From: Leptospiraceae bacterium
GTDB lineage: Bacteria; Spirochaetota; Leptospiria; Leptospirales; Leptospiraceae
Reading direction: 5' to 3'
Length of the DNA: 64,000 nt
Assembly: GCA_017996175.1 (NCBI GenBank)
Contig: JAGOHK010000009.1
Coordinates: forward strand, 20,069-84,068
Positions 19,833-28,519 of this stretch are shown here, piece by piece (the stretch's first letter is position 1; each line of letters begins with the position of its first letter). A program made the position numbers and the translations under genes. The notes below the pieces were generated by a model. It was given only the letters and a program-made list of their open reading frames with translations. It did not search any database and had not been told where the DNA came from.

Positions 19833-20948
19833 TTATTTCTGGGAAATGATCTCTTTTCTTCGGTAAGCCATCCAAAAATCCCAGAGGATAACGAGGATTG
19901 TAATTGCAATTGGACCGATGACAAGTCCTACAATTCCAAATTGTTGAATTCCACCGAGTAACGCGAGGAAAAGTAAGAAGGGATGAAGATTTAATTTTTT
20001 GTCTAAAATATTTGGCTTAACAAAATTTTCTAAAACCAAGTAAGAAGTAAAAGACAAACTCATATAAATCACAGCCACAACCCAACTCTCTTCAAAAAAA
20101 CCGATGTAAAGACCCGCAGGAAGCCAAACTACCGCAGTTCCAATAACAGGAATTAAAGAAAAAAAAGAAGCAATACTTCCATACAAAATAGGATTTGGAA
20201 TACCCGCAAAAAATAAAAGAACACCAGCTACAAAACCTTGCAAGAGGGAAATGAGTATATTCCCCTTGAGAACTGCTTTTACCGCTTCCGAAATTCTCTG
20301 CCCGATTTGTTTCTCTACGTCTTCCGAAAAGGGGAGATTGTTCATGAGAAAAAGTTCTAGTTTGTGTCCATCTTTGTAAAAGAAAAAAAGGAGTAGGAAA
20401 GAAAAACAGATATTCACAAAAATCGCGAGTGGAATTCTGATTCCACCTAAAATAAGGGAAGTGGTATTACTCAGAATTCCGTAAAGGCTATCTATATTTA
20501 AAATATCACCATAAGAACTTACGATTTCTCTGTACATATTGGGAAACTGAACCCAAAAAAATTCTGTATCAGTAAAATAATCTGTGATGAGGTTAATACT
20601 CATTAGCGTCGGAACAATTCTGTCTTCACTTAGATTTACTTTTAGAACAAATAAAAGGGAAATGAGTTCCGCAAGAAGAGTTCGGATAATAAAAAAACAA
20701 GGAATTACAATCGTAATTAATACGATAAAAATCATTAGACTAGGAGCAATGCCACGAATTCGTTCAGGAAGTTTACTTCTTAGTTTAAGATAATAGTCCC
20801 TCGAACCTAAGTAGAGGATAAGTGATATAAACCCCGCCCAGAAGTAAGACTGATACACTAAAAAAGCAAATGTTCCGGCTATAGAGGATAAACCTACCAG
20901 CACGAAAGGCAGAACATATTTACTATCTTTTAATTCTCCGTTATTCAT
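19833..20948 (-). CDS. AI-2E/PerM family permease (UPF0118)
   Basis: A 371-residue membrane protein with about eight segments. The signature region GIPNPILYGSIASFFSLIPV-IGTAVVWLPAG is typical of the AI-2E transporter family, with a large soluble loop after the third or fourth helix. Members have been linked to autoinducer-2 export or sodium/proton antiport, so the substrate here is open. It begins three bases after the stop of the upstream secreted-protein gene and ends just before xseA. The four genes are therefore probably one transcript. Confidence 0.85.
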   Translation of the reverse strand: MNNGELKDSKYVLPFVLVGLSSIAGTFAFLVYQSYFWAGFISLILYLGSRDYYLKLRSKLPERIRGIAPSLMIFIVLITIVIPCFFIIRTLLAELISLLFVLKVNLSEDRIVPTLMSINLITDYFTDTEFFWVQFPNMYREIVSSYGDILNIDSLYGILSNTTSLILGGIRIPLAIFVNICFSFLLLFFFYKDGHKLELFLMNNLPFSEDVEKQIGQRISEAVKAVLKGNILISLLQGFVAGVLLFFAGIPNPILYGSIASFFSLIPVIGTAVVWLPAGLYIGFFEESWVVAVIYMSLSFTSYLVLENFVKPNILDKKLNLHPFLLFLALLGGIQQFGIVGLVIGPIAITILVILWDFWMAYRRKEIISQK

Positions 20949-20951
20949 AGA

Positions 20952-21383
20952 TTAAAATCCGGGTCTACGGTAAAAAATTTTTATGACTCTATAATCTTTT
21001 TCATCTCTAATTAGAATCGTCATTACTTTTTTACTTGGACTTTCTCCGAGGATAACTTGTTTATTCCCCTTATTATCTTTTTGGAGAATACGCCAATCTC
21101 TATTTTGCAATGCTGTTTCATAGAATTTAATTAATTCTTCTACCGTCTCCTGGCTTTGTAAGAAGAGGGCAGCCTCCGGTAAAATTTCAGAGCTATGTCC
21201 TAATGCAACATATTGGAGCATGGTTGATTTGGCAGAAATAAAATCCTGCGAGATAGGACCGCGGGGAAGTTCGATTGGTTTTTTAATTACTCTTAAATTT
21301 TCGAATAGATAAGTTTCCTCGAATACTTCTTGGGAGGAAATAGATAAAGTAAATAGAAAAAAGAGGGCTATAAGTTTGTTCAT
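20952..21383 (-). CDS. Secreted hypothetical protein
   Basis: About 143 residues with a signal peptide, MNKLIALFFLFTLSISSQ. I placed the start at ATG 21383 because AAAGGA is four bases upstream; the frame stays open to 21437, but that N-terminus would precede the signal peptide. The mature part contains ETVEELIKFYETALQNRDWR and KKVMTILIRDEKDYRVIKIF, a pattern of one helix and beta strands seen in small periplasmic domains that bind or score peptides. No named family is recognised. It heads the permease-xseA-xseB group. Confidence 0.65.
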   Translation of the reverse strand: MNKLIALFFLFTLSISSQEVFEETYLFENLRVIKKPIELPRGPISQDFISAKSTMLQYVALGHSSEILPEAALFLQSQETVEELIKFYETALQNRDWRILQKDNKGNKQVILGESPSKKVMTILIRDEKDYRVIKIFYRRPGF

Positions 21384-21445
21384 GGGATCCTTTAGGACTA
21401 ATGATTTTAGTGTTTTTAGAAAGACTCTTTGGGGCAAGAAATTTT

Positions 21446-22018
21446 TTAATAGGTCGGAAAAAGGAGTTTAGTTGTTTTAGATAAAATAGTCTGGTCGTTT
21501 TCGTTTTTGAATTTACTCTTTGCTTGTATAAGAATTCGTTTTGCATTTTTTTCATCTCCAGAATAGTAAAGAGATAGTGCATAGCGGGTAAAATCAAATA
21601 CTACTGGTCTAGGGTGATTTTCTACAATGAACTTAGAGTCTGGCAGTGCTTCTTTAAATTGTCTCAAATTATAATAAGCCTCTGCTCGAAGACGGCGAAT
21701 TTTTAAATATAGAATTTGTTCTTCGTTTAGCTCTGCGACACCTTTGACTTTTAGTTTATCTTGGGTAATTCCTTGTTTTTCCATTTGGTTCGCGTCTTCG
21801 ATAGCTTTTTTGTCATCTTTATTTTCTAGGTCAGAGGTTACGTATTGGTAAATCGAGTTTAGCCTTTCTAAAAAAAAAATTTTAGAAGTTTTAGATGAGT
21901 CTTCGTATTTGACATTATCCTCACGAAGGTCTCTTAGGATGTCCTCTTGGGATTGAGTGAAGAGTTGGAAAGAAACTAAAAATAAAAAACAAACTATAAC
22001 TAAATAATTGAAAATCAA
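21446..22018 (-). CDS. Exported TPR-like protein
   Basis: A 190-residue protein with an N-terminal signal or anchor segment (NYLVIVCFLFLVSFQLFTQS). Helical pairs near the C-terminus resemble tetratricopeptide repeats (LRAEAYYNLRQFKEALPDSKF, then DFTRYALSLYYSGDEKNAKR). TPRs mediate protein contacts; the partner is unknown. It lies between two other envelope genes on the same strand, and the larger TPR protein encoded upstream (22107-23549) suggests a shared role in cell-envelope assembly. The end of the gene lies 62 bp from the next start. Confidence 0.65.
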   Translation of the reverse strand: MIFNYLVIVCFLFLVSFQLFTQSQEDILRDLREDNVKYEDSSKTSKIFFLERLNSIYQYVTSDLENKDDKKAIEDANQMEKQGITQDKLKVKGVAELNEEQILYLKIRRLRAEAYYNLRQFKEALPDSKFIVENHPRPVVFDFTRYALSLYYSGDEKNAKRILIQAKSKFKNENDQTILSKTTKLLFPTY

Positions 22019-22066
22019 AAAAGACTCCTTATATCGAACTGACGTTTACTAAATAAAAAATATTTT

Positions 22067-22101
22067 ATCGGTGTCCATCGGTGTTAATCCGTGGTAATCT
22101 T
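22067..22101 (+). repeat. ATCGGTG intergenic repeat, copy 2
   Basis: The copy reads ATCGGTGTCCATCGGTG, then TTAATCCGTGGTAATCTT, and fills the gap between two envelope genes. It belongs to the family also found at 53164, 53291, 54688 and 54777. Confidence 0.75.
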
Positions 22102-22106
22102 TAATT

Positions 22107-23549
22107 CTAATTTTCAAGTAATTCTAATCTTTTTTTGACAAATGGTAAGTAAACGCTATTTTTAAAAACATCTCGATTTGTATTATTGATAAACATCTGG
22201 TAGTATTTTTTGGCACGACTTAGATTACGAATACTTGTGCTCTCTTCATAAATTCTACCACTCAAATAGATCGATTCATCTATATATTCAGAGTTGCTAT
22301 GTTTGAGGATAATCTCGGATAGATGGTCGAGTGCTGGAGTATGGTCTCCAATTTTAAATAATAAATGAGACAATGCCCAGAGAGATTTTGGAACGATTTT
22401 ATCTGTTTTAGGAGCTTCTGTAATGATTGTTAGGAGAAAGGGAATAGCTTCTTCTTGTAATTTTTTGTCACCCTTAGCTGAATTTTCTAAACCTACGGCT
22501 AATTCATATAAGCCTTTAAATTTATATTCCGGTTCGGAAATTCCTTCTATAATATTTTTAGCCTCATTTTTTTTTCGATCTAATGCGAGTAAACGAATTT
22601 GATCCATTTTGGCTAAATTTGCTTTTTCTCCGTCACTTGAAGAAGCAGTATTTAATTCAGGGGTTGCAGAAGGTTTATCATCTCGATTTAGATAGTACTT
22701 AGATCTTTCGAATGGTGCCTCAGACTCGTCTGCCTTTTTTTTATCTTTACCTTTTTTGGGATTTAGTTTATCTGAATTAGGAAGATTCGTGATTTTGGTG
22801 TTAGCCGCTACTTCTGCTGTTTTTGCTTCTGTCTTTTTGGGAGTTGTTTTTTTAACTTCTGGTTCTTTTTTAGGGGTTTCTTCTTTTGTTTCTTTAGCAT
22901 AATCCCCTAAATACAATTTAGATTTTTTAAGTATATCCTTGTCAGTAGTTTTTGTGTCCGGAGAAATTTCTTTTTTATTATCCAATAAAGCTTTCCCAAT
23001 GTCTTTTGGAGTTTTAGGCTCTTCTTTTTTAGATTCTCCTGCGATTGGTTTAGAATCTTTTTTAATTTCTTCTGTGCCAAAGACTTTAGGTTTATCTGGA
23101 TTAGGCGTAACATCTTTCGATTCTGATAATTTTGCGGGGGGAATTTTTTTTATTTCCGATTTTTCGGAATCTGTAATTTCTATTTCAGGAAATACGAATA
23201 ATTTTTCTAGAGGTAATTCTTTATTTACCGACGTATTAGTCTTTTCTTCATTGTTTAATTGATTCGAGTCTATTTTTTTAAATTCAATTTCTGACTCTTT
23301 CGAATCGTTTTTATCATTCGGAAATGGGATTACAATGTAATTTTTTACTGGCTTTTTTTCTGCTTCTATAATCGTTTCAGATTTTTTTTTATTTAGTAAA
23401 ATAGATTCATCTAAAGTTTTAGTATCAGGAAACGGGATTTGGATTTCTTTTTTTAAGTCCTGTGATTCTACTCCGGAAAATGAGGTTAATACTAATATAC
23501 CTAAAAATTTTCTGAAGCCCAGTAAATCTTTTAATCTAAGCAAGTTCAT
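22107..23549 (-). CDS. Exported Lys/Pro-rich protein with C-terminal TPR domain
   Basis: A 480-residue protein with a signal-like N-terminus (FLGILVLTSFSGVES). Residues about 30-320 are low-complexity, rich in Lys, Glu, Pro, Thr and Ser, as in TonB/TolA-type periplasmic spacers. The last 170 residues form TPR-like helices (LYELAVGLENSAKGDK, LWALSHLLFKIGDHTPALDH, DESIYLSGRIYEES). A plausible reading is a periplasm-spanning linker that presents a TPR module, but this is inference. It starts one base after the stop of the membrane-anchored low-complexity protein encoded upstream, so both are made together. Confidence 0.7.
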   Translation of the reverse strand: MNLLRLKDLLGFRKFLGILVLTSFSGVESQDLKKEIQIPFPDTKTLDESILLNKKKSETIIEAEKKPVKNYIVIPFPNDKNDSKESEIEFKKIDSNQLNNEEKTNTSVNKELPLEKLFVFPEIEITDSEKSEIKKIPPAKLSESKDVTPNPDKPKVFGTEEIKKDSKPIAGESKKEEPKTPKDIGKALLDNKKEISPDTKTTDKDILKKSKLYLGDYAKETKEETPKKEPEVKKTTPKKTEAKTAEVAANTKITNLPNSDKLNPKKGKDKKKADESEAPFERSKYYLNRDDKPSATPELNTASSSDGEKANLAKMDQIRLLALDRKKNEAKNIIEGISEPEYKFKGLYELAVGLENSAKGDKKLQEEAIPFLLTIITEAPKTDKIVPKSLWALSHLLFKIGDHTPALDHLSEIILKHSNSEYIDESIYLSGRIYEESTSIRNLSRAKKYYQMFINNTNRDVFKNSVYLPFVKKRLELLEN

Positions 23550-24323
23550 TTATTCATTGCCATCCAAAGGGATTAACTTTCCTTTTTTTTCGGAAGGATT
23601 TATATTCGTTTTTTCTCTTTTTTGTGTTTTCCCTTCATCACTGATTAAGGGGTTAGAGTCCGTTATCCCCTTTTTGTTTGATTTTTGTTTTTTTAAAATT
23701 TTATTCTCAAACTCAGAATCATTGGTAACACGATCAATTGCAGTATTTAAATCCTGACTTTCAGAGTTATAGAGGGGGCTATCAAAACTATCCTTTAGAT
23801 ATAATTTTCTCTTAGGTTTTGTTTCATTATTGTTATTCTCAGTGGGAATGACCGGCTCTTGCTGGGTAGGTGTATCGTTTAGCTCTTTAAGTGGTGCAGT
23901 TTCTCCGCTATTTTTATTGGAACGATATGGGCTTTCTTTTTCTTGTAGAGAATCATCGGGAGAAATAAGATTACCCGCTTCTTTATTCCTTTCGTAGGAT
24001 TCGTATTGTTTGGGAGTCTTATAGATTTCTTCGTTTAAGAATGAATCCGAGCTAGGCATACGGATATTTTTTCGTTTTCTATTGTATTCTCGTTCAATGT
24101 CTTCCAAGAAAAGAGATTTTGTGTCCTCCGCTAGCTGCTGTCCTTCTTGTTCGGCACTTCCATATCCTTTTTGATAACCAAAATAAATAGCATATAAAAT
24201 CGAGCACACTAATATACCGATCATCATTTTAGTAAGTAAGGAAGAGATACTTTCAGGAATTTTGGCTACTAAATCATCCAAAAATCCTAAAACATCATTT
24301 GGTTTAATTTTCTTGAAATCCAT
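23550..24323 (-). CDS. Single-pass membrane protein with long hydrophilic tail
   Basis: A 257-residue protein with one membrane helix at about residues 33-50 (MMIGILVCSILYAIYFGY) after a short cytoplasmic head. A 200-residue Ser/Asn/Lys/Glu-rich tail follows and is probably disordered. No family is recognised. The gene abuts the Lys/Pro-rich TPR protein, and both carry related low-complexity runs (KKxxPK, KPKRKLYLKD versus KSKLYLGDYAKE). They may act together as an envelope-spanning pair. It follows clpX by 60 bp. Confidence 0.65.
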   Translation of the reverse strand: MDFKKIKPNDVLGFLDDLVAKIPESISSLLTKMMIGILVCSILYAIYFGYQKGYGSAEQEGQQLAEDTKSLFLEDIEREYNRKRKNIRMPSSDSFLNEEIYKTPKQYESYERNKEAGNLISPDDSLQEKESPYRSNKNSGETAPLKELNDTPTQQEPVIPTENNNNETKPKRKLYLKDSFDSPLYNSESQDLNTAIDRVTNDSEFENKILKKQKSNKKGITDSNPLISDEGKTQKREKTNINPSEKKGKLIPLDGNE

Positions 24324-24383
24324 TATTCTACCTTTCGGACATAATTTAGGATTTTTTCATCCCTTTTTGAGTAAGGGAAAAGG

Positions 24384-25649
24384 CTAAGCGATTTTTTCTT
24401 TAGGTTTTAGAATGAGAAGAGGGGATTCCCCGTTCATTACCGTTTCTTCCGTTATGATTACTTCAATCACATCTTCTCTGGAAGGAATTTGGAACATTAA
24501 ATCCATCATAATATCTTCTACAATCGCACGTAATCCTCTAGCACCTGATTCTCGTTTAATCGCCTTTGTAGCTACCGCATTGATTGCGCCGTCAGTGAAC
24601 TTTAAAGTAACATTTTCGAGTTCAAAAATTTTGGCAAACTGCTTCATGATTGCGTTTTTGGGTTCAGTAAATATTTGTTTGAGAGTGTTTACGTCTGCTT
24701 CTTCAAGAGTCGCTAAAATAGGAAGTCGCCCAACAAATTCAGGGATAAGTCCGTATTTCAAAAGGTCATCTGGAATTACATTTTTTAATACATCTGTTTT
24801 GGCTAGGTGATCTAGGTTGGCACTGGCATCAGAATTAAATCCTATCGTCTTAACTCCAATTCTAGATTTTACAATTCTATCTAAATCTACAAAGGCTCCC
24901 CCGCAAATAAATAGAATATTTCTAGTGTCGATAGAGAGATAGTCTTGGTGTGGGTGTTTACGCCCGCCTTGTGGAGGAACATTTGCTACAGTACCTTCGA
25001 TGATTTTAAGAAGAGCTTGTTGGACACCTTCTCCACTAACGTCTCTTGTGATAGAAGCACTGTCATTTTTACGTGAGATTTTATCTATTTCATCAATGTA
25101 TATGATTCCAAGCTCTGCTTTTTTGATGTCGTTGTCTGCATTTTGAATTAATTTGAGAATGATATTTTCCACATCCTCTCCCACATAACCAGCTTCAGTT
25201 AAAGCTGTAGCATCAACTATCGCAAATGGAACTTTTAGAATTCGAGCTAGTGTTTGGGCTAAGAGCGTTTTACCGCTACCAGTTGGACCGATGAGTAGAA
25301 TATTAGATTTTTCTAGTTCTACATCATTTTTCCCTACATTGAAATGAATTCGTTTGTAATGATTGTAAACAGCAACGGATAATGCACGTTTTGCGTGATG
25401 CTGACCGATTACATATTGGTCTAGAATCTTTTTGATTTCTTGGGGCTTCGGGACATCCGCTATATGAGTCGGTCTTTCTAAATGAGCTGGCTCATCTGCA
25501 ATGATTTCTGTACAAAGTGAAATACATTCGTCGCAAATATATACTCCAGGACCTGCAACAAGTCGTTTAACAGCGTCCTGCTCTTTGCCACAAAAGGAAC
25601 AATGTAGTTTTTCTTTTCCCATATTCGTCGGTTTTTTAGTCGAAGCCAA
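24384..25649 (-). CDS. clpX: ATP-dependent Clp protease ATP-binding subunit ClpX
   Basis: ClpX (421 residues) unfolds tagged proteins and feeds them to ClpP. It has an N-terminal zinc-binding domain (C17, C20, C39, C42), Walker A GPTGSGKT at 121-128, the pore loop GYVG, Walker [10 protein letters not shown], the RKH loop (GGRKHPH) and a C-terminal sensor 2 (RGLRAIVE). The first codon is TTG at 25649; the in-frame ATG (codon 10) has no ribosome binding site, whereas AAGGTGG lies nine bases before the TTG. The start is therefore rather uncertain. It lies four bases after clpP, the standard tig-clpP-clpX order. Confidence 0.97.
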   Translation of the reverse strand: MASTKKPTNMGKEKLHCSFCGKEQDAVKRLVAGPGVYICDECISLCTEIIADEPAHLERPTHIADVPKPQEIKKILDQYVIGQHHAKRALSVAVYNHYKRIHFNVGKNDVELEKSNILLIGPTGSGKTLLAQTLARILKVPFAIVDATALTEAGYVGEDVENIILKLIQNADNDIKKAELGIIYIDEIDKISRKNDSASITRDVSGEGVQQALLKIIEGTVANVPPQGGRKHPHQDYLSIDTRNILFICGGAFVDLDRIVKSRIGVKTIGFNSDASANLDHLAKTDVLKNVIPDDLLKYGLIPEFVGRLPILATLEEADVNTLKQIFTEPKNAIMKQFAKIFELENVTLKFTDGAINAVATKAIKRESGARGLRAIVEDIMMDLMFQIPSREDVIEVIITEETVMNGESPLLILKPKEKIA

Positions 25650-25653
25650 AACC

Positions 25654-26253
25654 TCATACCACCTTAGGTAATTTTCTGTCCATAATCACGTTATCTATTA
25701 TGCCGTAGGCTTTTGCTTCTTCGGCAGTCATATAGAAATCTCTTTCGGTATCTTTTTCAATGGTCTTGATATCTTGACCTGTATGTTTTTGATAAAGTGT
25801 ATTGATGATATTTTTTACTCTCTGAATTTCATTTGCCTGAATTTCAATATCACTTGCCTGACCAGTTGCCCCACCGGTTGGTTGGTGCAGCATTACTCTA
25901 GCGTTTGGAAGTGCAGAGCGTTTGCCCTTTGCTCCTGCTGCAAGAAGGAGAGATGCCATAGAAGAAGCTTGTCCAATACAAAGTGTGCGAACTTCTGGTT
26001 TGATATATTGAATGGTATCATATACAGCTAATCCAGAAGAAATATATCCGCCGGGAGAATTGATATAAAGATAAATATCTCTCTCTGGGTTATCAGCTTC
26101 TAGGAATAAAAGTTGAGCAATTAAAACATTTGCAAACTCATCATCAATTCCACTTCCAATAAATATTACACGATCTTTTAAGAGGCGAGAGAAAACACCC
26201 ATTTCTCGTTCCCCTCTACTGGTTTGCTCTATGACTGTTGGTATAATTGGCAT
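25654..26253 (-). CDS. clpP: ATP-dependent Clp protease proteolytic subunit ClpP
   Basis: A 199-residue serine peptidase with the full triad S98 (GQASSMAS), H123 (MLHQPTGG) and D172 (RDFYM). Seven-subunit rings stack into a barrel that degrades proteins unfolded by ClpX. The N-terminus [13 protein letters not shown] is the conserved axial-loop region. The start lies three bases after the tig stop, with AAGGA inside the tig end, so translation is coupled. Spirochetes often carry a second ClpP elsewhere; only one copy is in this window. Confidence 0.97.
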   Translation of the reverse strand: MPIIPTVIEQTSRGEREMGVFSRLLKDRVIFIGSGIDDEFANVLIAQLLFLEADNPERDIYLYINSPGGYISSGLAVYDTIQYIKPEVRTLCIGQASSMASLLLAAGAKGKRSALPNARVMLHQPTGGATGQASDIEIQANEIQRVKNIINTLYQKHTGQDIKTIEKDTERDFYMTAEEAKAYGIIDNVIMDRKLPKVV

Positions 26254-26256
26254 AAA

Positions 26257-27591
26257 TTATTTATCCTTTTTTGCGCTATTTAGAATTTCGGACGCGCGGC
26301 TGATAGAAATTTCACTATTCCCACGTTTCTCAGAATTGGAAAGTAAAAAATCATATACTTTTTGCGAAATCAGGTTTTCATAAATATTTCTATAAATTCG
26401 TTCTCTGGACTGTGGATTGTTTTTTTCCTTGTCACCCAACTGTAACCGGTTGAAGACAGCTTCCATTTCTTCCGGAGCAACAGTAATACGTTCCACCTCA
26501 GCCAGTTTATGTACGGCTAGGTAGTACTTAATTTGACTAATGGCTCTGTTTTGGAAGGTTGTTTTCACCGAATCTAAATCGGATCCAACCATTTCGGCAT
26601 ATTTATCCATCGGGATATGCTCCATACCATAATCATGACCAAACTGATGGAAAATAGCAGTTGCTTCCTCTTCTATGAGAGAATTCGGAATACTGACACT
26701 TGCATTATTTACTACCTCTGTAATCAAATGATTAGAGTAGTGGGCATGGAGTTTATCGTCTGCAAATTTTTTGATATTTTCTTTGAGTTTTGTTTTGAGT
26801 TCTTCCATGGTTGGTGTCTCATCCCACTCTTGGGCTAGGGCATCATCTAACTCGGGGTAGATGACTTTCGAGACCGCATTTACAGTGATGTTAAAGGTAA
26901 ATGTTTTTCCTGCTAACTCCTCTGACATATCATTGTCATAAGTAAAGTTGAAAGTTTTTTTCTCGCCTGTTTTGAGACCAATTAACTCAGCGTCTAATTT
27001 TTTTTGTTTTGGATTTAATCCAATATAGTATTGGTTATTCTTTGAGTCTTGGACTTTTTCTCCCGCTTCGTTGATAGTTTCAATATCAATATCTAACAAG
27101 TCTCCGTCTTGGGAAGTTTCATCAGGTTCGCGGGCTTGTGTTTTGGAAAGTTTGAGTTGGATATCTTTTAGCTGAGGAGCTAAGTCTTCTTCTGTAACAG
27201 TTATGTTATAAACTTCGACTGGAATTTCTTTGTATTTTCCAAGATTGATTTCGGGTGCCGTTTCATAAGTTGCTTTTGCAACTAGTGTATTATGTCTTTC
27301 GAATTTTTCAATTTCGATCTTTGGGGGTTTGTAAGCTTTAAAAGAGAGACTAGGATATAAACCATTAATGGAATCAGTAAGTAAAATCGTAACAGCATCG
27401 TCAGAAACAGAATCGCCCAACATTTTCACAACCATGTCCATAGGCGCCTTACCTTGGCGAAATCCGTTTACTTTTACTTTCTGTGCGGCTTTTAGGTATG
27501 CTTTTTTGAATGCTTCTTCTATATCTTCAGGGCTGTAGGTTAAATCTAATTTTGCAGTTGCGTCTTCGTTAATTGTTACTTTGTATTCCAT
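26257..27591 (-). CDS. tig: Trigger factor, ribosome-associated chaperone and prolyl isomerase
   Basis: A 444-residue trigger factor. The ribosome-binding domain holds the signature GFRQGKAPMDMV (residues about 44-55). The middle PPIase domain spans about 155-240, and the C-terminal helical arms follow. Trigger factor meets nascent chains at the ribosome exit. The gene leads tig-clpP-clpX, coupling folding and degradation as in many bacteria. The ATG at 27591 has GAG six bases upstream. It is encoded on the same strand as the adjacent tRNA-Gly. Confidence 0.95.
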   Translation of the reverse strand: MEYKVTINEDATAKLDLTYSPEDIEEAFKKAYLKAAQKVKVNGFRQGKAPMDMVVKMLGDSVSDDAVTILLTDSINGLYPSLSFKAYKPPKIEIEKFERHNTLVAKATYETAPEINLGKYKEIPVEVYNITVTEEDLAPQLKDIQLKLSKTQAREPDETSQDGDLLDIDIETINEAGEKVQDSKNNQYYIGLNPKQKKLDAELIGLKTGEKKTFNFTYDNDMSEELAGKTFTFNITVNAVSKVIYPELDDALAQEWDETPTMEELKTKLKENIKKFADDKLHAHYSNHLITEVVNNASVSIPNSLIEEEATAIFHQFGHDYGMEHIPMDKYAEMVGSDLDSVKTTFQNRAISQIKYYLAVHKLAEVERITVAPEEMEAVFNRLQLGDKEKNNPQSRERIYRNIYENLISQKVYDFLLSNSEKRGNSEISISRASEILNSAKKDK

Positions 27592-27635
27592 GGATTGCTC
27601 TTTGTAAGTGTATTGGGGGTGAATAAATACATTAA

Positions 27636-27708
<73 letters not shown>

Positions 27709-27806
27709 AATGTCGATGATAATTCCATAAAATTTTTAATTGCAATTTTGTAAAACGAAAATTGTTTCCTAGGTCGAGCCTTCGAAATTTACATAAAAAT
27801 TAGGGA

Positions 27807-28142
27807 TTATACCTGAATTGCAATGACCGTCCCATTTTTTTGGTATTCCATAAAGTCGAGAGTGGATTTTCTCTTAGGGGAAATGCGAGCATTTACAATA
27901 TAATCGAATTCCCAGGGGTAAGCATTTTTATTTTTTATTTCATCCGCATTTTTTAAACTACTAAAATCCCAAAGTATTTTCATACTTTCTCCTTCTACTT
28001 CTACAAATTGGATAAATAGATGGGGAAATGCATTCATTCCTACATGTTTCGGTGCTTCTAATGGTATCATTTTTTTGAATTGGTTTTTAGTGATTTTTGA
28101 TCTACTTGTGTTCTCTCTTACCATTGTATTCGATTTAACCAT
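27807..28142 (-). CDS. Small hypothetical protein
   Basis: A 111-residue soluble protein I do not recognise. GGGGAGGA lies nine bases before ATG 28142, a strong ribosome binding site that supports a real gene. The first 25 residues are basic (SRSKITKNQFKKM). The rest mixes strands and short helices (HLFIQFVEVEGESMKILWDF). It lies between the tRNA and the res gene at the edge of the defence island, so it could be core or accessory. Confidence 0.55.
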   Translation of the reverse strand: MVKSNTMVRENTSRSKITKNQFKKMIPLEAPKHVGMNAFPHLFIQFVEVEGESMKILWDFSSLKNADEIKNKNAYPWEFDYIVNARISPKRKSTLDFMEYQKNGTVIAIQV

Positions 28143-28303
28143 AAATTTATATCCTCCCCGGAAATTTATTTCCTACTTCTCTCGGGAAGCGTTATTTAAA
28201 AGAGTTTTGAAATTTTGTCAAGAAATTATTTCAATTGCATTGGGTGTTACGCGGTTTTTTCGTATTTGTCGTATCCTCCGTATGATTGTTTTTCTTCTTC
28301 CGA

Positions 28304-28519
28304 CTAGCGCGTCGGGCTCGCCTTATACCCATCCTTTTGATCAATGACTCGTATATCAATCCCTTTGTCACCTTGACTCAGTCTTGGTTTAAATACTTCG
28401 TAGTCAGGACGAGGGAATTGTTTTGCGAGTATTAGAAAGCAAACACTTTCAAACTTTTCTCTCGCTCCCGTTTCATAGCGATGATAGAATTTTGTATACC
28501 ATTCATTAGGTATGTCACA
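28304..28519 (-). pseudogene. In-frame 71-codon extension after the res stop, no start codon
   Basis: Directly after the TAG of res the same frame stays open for 71 codons, ending at TAG 28304-28306. The peptide looks like real protein (CDIPNEWYTKFYHRYETGAR, then FLILAKQFPRPDYEVFKPRL and GDKGIDIRVIDQKDG), but no ATG, GTG or TTG lies in a usable position. It could be the remains of a separate gene whose start was lost, or the true C-terminus of a longer Res cut by an amber mutation. The rest of the 377-bp gap, 28143-28303, shows no gene. Confidence 0.5.

Noticed and set aside
22939..23262. Plus-strand open frame of 107 codons
   Set aside because: It is a shadow of the Lys/Pro-rich gene on the minus strand; low-complexity coding sequence often leaves an open antisense frame.
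25654..25656. ATG overlapping the clpP stop as the clpX start
   Set aside because: It is out of frame with the ClpX zinc-binding domain; the in-frame choices are TTG 25649 and ATG 25622.
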